DNA from: Candidatus Aegiribacteria sp.
GTDB taxonomy: Bacteria; Fermentibacterota; Fermentibacteria; Fermentibacterales; Fermentibacteraceae
Assembly: GCA_021107345.1 (NCBI GenBank)
Contig: JAIOSX010000217.1
Location: 1 to 9,782 of the forward strand
Length of the DNA stretch: 9,782 bases
Direction of reading: 5' to 3'
Under the pieces are notes generated by a model. That model made no database searches and had not been told where the DNA came from. It saw only the letters and a program-made list of their open reading frames with translations. Both the position numbers and the translations under genes were made by a program. The stretch's first letter is position 1; every line of letters starts with the position of its first letter. Positions 4,607 through 9,782 of the stretch are shown piece by piece.

Positions 4607-6307
4607 AGGAAAAGATGGGTGGCCAGACCAGCACCTGAGCTGAACCTGAAAGTAGCAGAAAATCCCTGCGACCTTCCCGAATCAATATCTCTCCTTCTTG
4701 CAAGAAGGGGTTTCACTGATGACAAACTGAACATATTTCTCAATCCGGACATGGAAAACCTTTCAGACTGGAAGGATATGGGAGGAATTCTGAAGGCCGC
4801 TCAGCGTATCGTCTCCGCTGTGAAGAACTCGGAAAGAATCCTGATCCATGGCGATTTCGACGCAGATGGAATAACTGCAACCGCTATTGTCTATATGGGG
4901 CTGCAGCCACTGGGCGCTCATGTCGATTACTTCATTCCGGACAGGTTCGAGGATGGTTACGGACTCGGAGAATCGAGCATCGAAGCCTGCAGCGCAGTGA
5001 AAGCAGGTCTGCTCATAACCGTAGATTGTGGAATCACCGCTGCCGGGTATATCAAAATTCTTAAAGATATGGATGTGGATACTGTCATCACCGATCATCA
5101 CCAGCCCGATGAAATCCTGCCCGATGCTGAGGCCATTGTTAATCCCGTACTGGATGAGGATGCTCCTTATTCAAAATTGGCTGGAGCAGGTGTCGCCTGG
5201 ATGGTTTTAAGAGCCGTCTACGATTTGCTCAGTGCTGATACGGGACATCTTTTTGAGCTGCTGCAGTTCGTGGCTATTGGCACTGTAACGGATGTAGTGG
5301 ATCTGACAGGAGACAACAGAATTCTGGTCGCTGAAGGGTTAAAGCAGCTTCGAAGGAGCCCGTTGCCTGGTATTTCAGCGCTTACTGGTTCCGCATCGCT
5401 TGATATCGATGAAATGAGCTCAACTGACATAGCATTTTATATTGGTCCACTGCTTAACGCATGCGGCAGAGTAGGTCACGCGGCCGATGCGGTTAAACTG
5501 CTTCTTGCCGGAAGCACTGAAGAGGCCGAAGAACTGATAGAAATCGTGGAGGAGTATAACAGGGTTCGCAGAAAACTGAATCGTAAGATTGAGAATCACG
5601 TTATCCGGCTTGTGGAGAAACTTGATACCCCGCGCTGTATTGTCATGGCGGATGAGGGATGGCACCGCGGAGTAATTGGTATTGTTGCGTCAAGACTTGT
5701 TTCAAAATACGGTGTACCGTCTATCATGATTTCGATCGAGAATGATATTGGCTACGGTTCCGCTCGAAGCGTTCCGGGAATTCCAATTTACTCTATTCTG
5801 ACTGGTTTGCAGGCTGAACACCGGATAATGGAGAGTCTTGGAGGCCACCCGATGGCTGCGGGATTCAGGATTCCCGAAGCTAATATCCCCATTCTGAGAG
5901 AAGAGCTGAACAGTATTCTATCCGGGGATGAGTGGGATGGGCACCTTGGATCGGTTCTGTACATTGACGGAAAACTTGAGGAACAGGATTACAATGCCGA
6001 AACTGTAAAAGCTCTGAAAATGATTGAACCTTTCGGCGAGGGTAACAGAAAACCGGTCTGGATAGCAAGGGGAGCCTATCCGGTCCAGTGGAGAGCTGTA
6101 GGGAAGAACGCTGACCATCTCAGCTGCAATTTCAGGATCGGTTCAGTCATTTACAGAGCCATAGGCTTCAACATGGTAAACAGGCAATCCATGTTTGACA
6201 GTACAGTCGATCTCGCGTTTACTCTGGCACTGGATACATATCGCGGGGACGGGAGTATACAGCTTGTCCTCAAGGATATCCGCCGGCACAGGAGGGTTGT
6301 TAATTGA
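4604..6307 (+). CDS. recJ: single-stranded-DNA-specific exonuclease RecJ
   Basis: A 567-residue cytoplasmic 5'-3' ssDNA exonuclease of DNA repair and recombination, close to the usual length (E. coli 577). DHH domain: HGDFDADGITATA at about 82-94 with metal ligands D84, D86 and D88; VDCGIT (D141); TDHHQPDE with D164-H165-H166; AIGTVTDVVDL near 224-234. The LNACGRVGHA motif is near 284-293. DHHA1 domain: GWHRGVIGIVASRL (352-365) and GGHPMAAGF (413-421). The OB-fold region has EPFGEGN (about 475-481). All expected catalytic residues are present. I start at TTG 4604, preceded by GGAGGA (4595-4600). This gives the family-like N-terminus (M)RKRWVARPAPE. A longer reading from GTG 4505 would overlap the RNase P RNA 3' end by 82 nt and adds nonhomologous residues. 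The last codons overlap the start of the downstream helicase by 4 nt. Confidence 0.95.
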   Translation: MRKRWVARPAPELNLKVAENPCDLPESISLLLARRGFTDDKLNIFLNPDMENLSDWKDMGGILKAAQRIVSAVKNSERILIHGDFDADGITATAIVYMGLQPLGAHVDYFIPDRFEDGYGLGESSIEACSAVKAGLLITVDCGITAAGYIKILKDMDVDTVITDHHQPDEILPDAEAIVNPVLDEDAPYSKLAGAGVAWMVLRAVYDLLSADTGHLFELLQFVAIGTVTDVVDLTGDNRILVAEGLKQLRRSPLPGISALTGSASLDIDEMSSTDIAFYIGPLLNACGRVGHAADAVKLLLAGSTEEAEELIEIVEEYNRVRRKLNRKIENHVIRLVEKLDTPRCIVMADEGWHRGVIGIVASRLVSKYGVPSIMISIENDIGYGSARSVPGIPIYSILTGLQAEHRIMESLGGHPMAAGFRIPEANIPILREELNSILSGDEWDGHLGSVLYIDGKLEEQDYNAETVKALKMIEPFGEGNRKPVWIARGAYPVQWRAVGKNADHLSCNFRIGSVIYRAIGFNMVNRQSMFDSTVDLAFTLALDTYRGDGSIQLVLKDIRRHRRVVN

Positions 6308-8205
6308 ACCTTATGGACAGGATTGAGGATGTTTTTATCGGAGATGTTCTTACCTCAAGCATTCCGGAATACTCTGCAAGACCCTCACAGGTAAAATTCG
6401 CCAGAGCTGTGGGTTCCGCCATGGATTCAGGTGGCATACATCTTTTTGAGGCCGGCACAGGAATAGGCAAGAGCCTTGCCTATATCATTCCCGCTATCCT
6501 TTCCGGCAGAAAAATATTCGTATCCACCGCCACAATAACCCTGCAGGACCAGCTGGCCAACAAAGATGTTCCTGCTGTACTATCGGCGCTGAATTCGGAT
6601 GCCATGGTCAGCGTGCTGAAGGGAAGAAATAACTATCTGTGCGTGAGGAAATGGAATTCGGGAGGCGCGTCATTCAAAATTGAGAGCGATTTCGAGCAAT
6701 GGGTCGAAACCACAGAAGACGGTGATATCTCATCATTCTCTGAAGAGGTTCCCTCAGCAGTATGGAGGCATTTCAGGTCGGATCATCTGGACTGTACCGG
6801 TTCTTCCTGCCACTTCAGGGGTGCCTGTCATTTCTTCAGCGCAAGGAATCAGGCCAGGAAATCGGATATTCTGATTCTGAATCATCACCTGCTTGTATCA
6901 GGATTGATGGCTGATGAAGTTCTTCCCGGGGCGGATGTGCTGGTAATAGATGAGGGACATCGCCTTGAGGATGCAGCCAGCTCCTGTCTGGGGCTTTCAC
7001 TCAGTGAAGGTATACTTCTGCCGATTTTTGACGGAATTGCCTTCAGCGAGATAGATACGGAGAAAAAGGCCGTGCTTCTTGAGAAAGCCAGGCTTCTCTC
7101 CGCTTCTATAGCGGATCTTACAGATGGGATAAAAGAGACATCCGTATGGGATCCTGTAGAGTACCATGAAGGACTTGAAGAAGTTAAGATAACTGCAGAG
7201 CAGCTTGCAAAAAATACTGAGAAAATAGAGGAACTGCTGCCGGTATCCCAGACCGCCTCCGTTATTGCGAATACAGCCGGGAGATTCATGGAACTGAGTA
7301 CCGAGGAATACTGCTGTTTTGTGGAGACCGGCAGTAAGCATCCGATTCTTAAAGGAGTGCCCCTGGATATCGGGCTGGATCTGATGGATACCGTATACTC
7401 AAGATTTGATACTACCATCCTGACTTCAGCTACACTTACGGTTGCGGATGAATTTGATTTCTTCCGCAACAGACTCGGGGCATGGGATGCTCGTGCAAAA
7501 AGTTTCGGAAGCCCATTCGACTATCCCTCACAGGCGATTCTTTCAATCCCGGACAACCTCCCCCCGCATGATTCCCATGAAGATCTGGCCATGGCCGTAT
7601 GGCAATGGGGCAGAAGGCTTGCGGAGGTACTGGAAGGAAAGACCCTCATGCTGTTTACCAGTTACAGGAACCTGAAGCTGGTGAAGCGAATCGCAGAGAA
7701 AGAGCTTCCTCCCGGCATAAGACTCTTTACGCAGGGTGAGATGTCAAGAAACAGTATTCTCAGGGATTTCAGGGAATGCAGCAGGGCAATTATCCTGGGC
7801 ACTTCCTCATTCTGGGAGGGTGTTGATCTGCCTGGAAGTATGCTCCAGGCGGTTGTAATTGACAGGCTCCCCTTTGCATCTCCGGGGCACCCGCTTATCC
7901 GGGCCAGAATGGATCTTATCGAAAAACATGGAGGAAGCTCCTTCGGACAGTATTCGCTGCCGCTTGCTGCGGTACGTTTGAAACAGGGAGTGGGAAGGTT
8001 GATCAGGTCGCTTGATGACATGGGAGTTGTCATGATAATGGATAGAAGGATCATTTCGAAGAACTACGGCAGAGTATTCCTCAGGTCCATCCCGCCTTTC
8101 AGTATCGTATCTGAAGATCAGGTTATGGATTTCGTGATGGAACACTGTTCTTCCTCAGGTGTATCATCAGTGCGGGATTCACAGGAAGAACAGAATGATG
8201 AATGA
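6304..8205 (+). CDS. dinG: DinG-family ATP-dependent helicase (XPD-like, Fe-S)
   Basis: A 633-residue superfamily 2 helicase. XPD/DinG enzymes unwind DNA 5'-3' and act on R-loops, forks and repair intermediates. Motifs: Q-motif ARPSQVKF (25-32); Walker A EAGTGIGKS (49-57); STATITLQDQL (74-84, motif Ia); four cysteines C113, C164, C169 and C175 that can hold a 4Fe-4S cluster; ILNHHLL (191-197); Walker B VIDEGH (214-219); TSATLT (374-379, motif III); LGTSSFWEGVDLPG (498-511, motif V); QGVGRLIRS (561-569, motif VI). There is no N-terminal exonuclease domain. The start is TTG 6304, 7 nt after AGGAGGG (6290-6296) and overlapping the recJ stop as TTGA, so translation is probably coupled to recJ. 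Walker B reads DEGH where DEAH is usual. Assignment to DinG rather than YoaA is by general likeness. Confidence 0.92.
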   Translation: MNLMDRIEDVFIGDVLTSSIPEYSARPSQVKFARAVGSAMDSGGIHLFEAGTGIGKSLAYIIPAILSGRKIFVSTATITLQDQLANKDVPAVLSALNSDAMVSVLKGRNNYLCVRKWNSGGASFKIESDFEQWVETTEDGDISSFSEEVPSAVWRHFRSDHLDCTGSSCHFRGACHFFSARNQARKSDILILNHHLLVSGLMADEVLPGADVLVIDEGHRLEDAASSCLGLSLSEGILLPIFDGIAFSEIDTEKKAVLLEKARLLSASIADLTDGIKETSVWDPVEYHEGLEEVKITAEQLAKNTEKIEELLPVSQTASVIANTAGRFMELSTEEYCCFVETGSKHPILKGVPLDIGLDLMDTVYSRFDTTILTSATLTVADEFDFFRNRLGAWDARAKSFGSPFDYPSQAILSIPDNLPPHDSHEDLAMAVWQWGRRLAEVLEGKTLMLFTSYRNLKLVKRIAEKELPPGIRLFTQGEMSRNSILRDFRECSRAIILGTSSFWEGVDLPGSMLQAVVIDRLPFASPGHPLIRARMDLIEKHGGSSFGQYSLPLAAVRLKQGVGRLIRSLDDMGVVMIMDRRIISKNYGRVFLRSIPPFSIVSEDQVMDFVMEHCSSSGVSSVRDSQEEQNDE

Positions 8206-8365
8206 GCTTCCGGAGAAGCCTGATAATAGAATCAGTATCAGTGGATAATATCACGGGAAAGCAGGTGCTTGCCTGCAATTGCCTATAGTGCAATATTTGC
8301 TGTCTACTTTACAATACTATTCGTTAATACTGCATTTCTGCCATCATGTGTTTATGGAGGAAAGA
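8206..8365 (+). other. intergenic region between dinG and the TPR gene
   Basis: Small hairpins are present: GCTTC-CGGA-GAAGC (8206-8219), and GCAGG (8261-8265) with CCTGC (8272-8276). Neither is followed by a U-tract, so a clear terminator after dinG is not visible. A weak promoter-like pair, CTGATA (8220-8225) and GATAAT (8244-8249) with 18-nt spacing, could drive the next gene with a leader of about 110 nt. Confidence 0.35.
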
Positions 8366-9782
8366 ATGATGAGAATAATGTTTGCGACAGTATGCCTTGT
8401 ACTGCTGGCCTGCGGCATCGCAGTGGCGCAGGGTGACGGGGAAGCTACAAGAGTCGGAATAGTACCATTCGGTTATAGCGGTTCTGATGCCCGATGGATA
8501 AGCAATAAGCTTTATGACAGTCTTCAGGACATTTTTGAGGATAGCCCTGAATATTCCTTCATCTCAAAGGGAGATCTCGAAGACGCGTTTGAGGATCTGG
8601 GTTTCAATCCATCTGATTTTGAATATGGTGTTCCGCCTGACTTTGTGTCGGATGCCGGTATTGCTCTTGAAGCAGAGATGATACTCTACGGTAATATTGC
8701 CCCTGCTGGAGAGGAATTCCAGGTTTTCTGGAATGTCAGTATACCCGCTTCCGGCAATACTATAAATGCAGACCCTGCAACGGTTGCCAAGAACACAGAC
8801 CCCGTAAAGGAACTCGCCGAAAGCATGATAGTAGATCTTTCTGAGCTTATCGGCGGCAGAACCCAGCAGGCACTTGATCAGGCTGCATTCAGTATCCAGA
8901 TGAAGAACTGGTCAATGGCGATAATGTTCCTGAACCAGGCTCTCTCTATTGATCCGACACTGCTGGATGCAAGATTTCAGCTTGCGGGAATCTACCTTGA
9001 AGCTGATGTGGATTCTGTAGATAAGGCCCTTGAGGTTTACGAAGCTATTCTCGCTGAAGATGAAACTAATCCAAAAGCCCTTACTGGTATAGGGAAGGTT
9101 TACCTTGCCAACGATGATCCAACCATGGCAAGGACATACTTTGAGAATGCAGTAGCTTTCGATCCTGAGAATGCGGATGCCTATTTAGGGCTCGCGGAAG
9201 CTTATCAGGTACTTGGAGAGATTGACCAGGCAATTACCAGTTTCGAGACAGCGCTTGCAAGCAATCCGGACAATCTTTCTATCAAGCTCCCCCTCTCTCT
9301 TCTCTATTACCAGACGGAGGAATTTTCCAAAGCAGTACCGTATATGGAGGAAATACTTGCTGTAAACAGCACCATGAACGGCCTCAGACAGCGCCTTATT
9401 CAATCCTATGTCAAGATTGGTGATTACAGCAAGGCCGCTGACCATGCGGTCATATATCTGGAATCGGACCCGGACAATTCGCAGAAGATTCTTTACACTG
9501 CACAGGTTGAATCATGGGCAGGCAGAACATCCAGTGCGGTTAGCAGACTGGAATCACTTATCTCCAGTACAGGAAACCGGGAAGCATACATTCTTCTTGC
9601 CACAATATACCGGGACAGCGGGCAGCGTGGTTCAATGCAGAATATATTCTCCCGCCTCAGCAATGCTTATCCGAACGATCCGCTCGCCAACTACATGATG
9701 GGGGGGTTCTACTACCAGAGTGGTTCAACCAAGGCTCGAATATCGGAACTTATTGCTGATAACATACCCGTCTGGAATGGTG
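8366..9782 (+). CDS. exported CsgG/FlgO-like and TPR-repeat protein, C-terminus off the window
   Basis: The frame is open from ATG 8366 to the window edge (472 codons, no stop). GGAGG (8356-8360) precedes ATG 8366 by 5 nt; the adjacent ATG 8369 is an equal alternative. Residues 1-22 are a signal peptide. It could be cut by signal peptidase I after AVA (residue 21), or be a lipoprotein signal with LLAC (C16); I favour the former. Residues 28-160 resemble the CsgG/FlgO/TolB-N type of periplasmic domain: RVGIVPFGYSG, a helix with ISNKLYDSL, FISKGDLEDAFEDLG, and EAEMILYGNI. From about 173 to 460 there are tandem TPR repeats, the clearest at 271-304 (ADAYLGLAEAYQVLGEIDQA onwards). Such architecture suggests a periplasmic or outer-membrane-associated scaffold. 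Partners are unknown. It has no clear operon link to dinG. Confidence 0.85.
   Translation, partial: MMRIMFATVCLVLLACGIAVAQGDGEATRVGIVPFGYSGSDARWISNKLYDSLQDIFEDSPEYSFISKGDLEDAFEDLGFNPSDFEYGVPPDFVSDAGIALEAEMILYGNIAPAGEEFQVFWNVSIPASGNTINADPATVAKNTDPVKELAESMIVDLSELIGGRTQQALDQAAFSIQMKNWSMAIMFLNQALSIDPTLLDARFQLAGIYLEADVDSVDKALEVYEAILAEDETNPKALTGIGKVYLANDDPTMARTYFENAVAFDPENADAYLGLAEAYQVLGEIDQAITSFETALASNPDNLSIKLPLSLLYYQTEEFSKAVPYMEEILAVNSTMNGLRQRLIQSYVKIGDYSKAADHAVIYLESDPDNSQKILYTAQVESWAGRTSSAVSRLESLISSTGNREAYILLATIYRDSGQRGSMQNIFSRLSNAYPNDPLANYMMGGFYYQSGSTKARISELIADNIPVWNG

Noticed and set aside
6885..7469. 194-residue minus-strand open frame
   Set aside because: It lies entirely within the DinG-type helicase gene, antisense, with Ser/Pro-rich shadow composition and no recognisable motif.
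8261..8276. GCAGG/CCTGC hairpin as the dinG terminator
   Set aside because: The stem is only 5 bp and is followed by AATTGCC rather than a U-tract.
9185..9698. Small open frames on both strands near the right end
   Set aside because: They are shadows of the long TPR gene, whose frame is open from 8366 to the edge with signal peptide and repeats.

Overview
The window looks like bacterial chromosome from an uncultured or poorly sampled lineage. A protein with a type IX secretion (Por/T9SS-type) C-terminal sorting tail points to the FCB superphylum (Bacteroidota and relatives, or a candidate phylum such as Fermentibacterota or Cloacimonadota). No taxonomic marker here settles which one. The RNase P RNA is bacterial class A, and the three tRNA genes carry encoded CCA ends.

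Left part (1-830): the start of a leftward AAA ATPase of the DUF4143 type runs off the left edge, probably from a leaderless promoter. An AT-rich spacer with inverted repeats follows. Then comes a short rightward gene that reads well only if a frameshift near 478-490 is allowed. It may be the decayed remnant of an AbiE-like toxin-antitoxin gene. Positions 831-2501 hold a leftward gene for a secreted protein with an Asp-box (BNR) and a T9SS tail. It has a clear terminator (774-798) and candidate tandem promoters (2565-2610).

Middle (2725-3245): tRNA-Leu(CAA) on the minus strand diverges from a rightward tRNA-Met(CAU)/tRNA-Val(CAC) pair. The pair has its own promoter candidate and ends, after three consecutive palindromes, in a strong intrinsic terminator.

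Right-centre (3270-8205): a compact rightward cluster of C4 zinc-ribbon coiled-coil protein, rnpB (RNase P RNA), recJ and a DinG-type helicase. The recJ start lies 17 nt after the rnpB 3' end, and recJ and dinG overlap by 4 nt (TTGA). RecJ (5'-3' ssDNA exonuclease) and the XPD/DinG-like 5'-3' helicase suggest a DNA-repair module, while rnpB and the neighbouring tRNAs form a tRNA supply and maturation block. The most unusual element is rnpB itself: about 573 nt, with a roughly 220-nt P12 region folding into long extra helices on an otherwise normal core of about 353 nt.

Right end (8366-9782): an exported protein with a CsgG/FlgO-like N-terminal domain followed by TPR repeats, open at the window edge. 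I found no CRISPR array, insertion sequence or prophage, and no convincing complete novel system. The best leads are the expanded RNase P RNA, the palindrome-plus-terminator leader ahead of the zinc-ribbon gene, and the decayed gene at 399-766.
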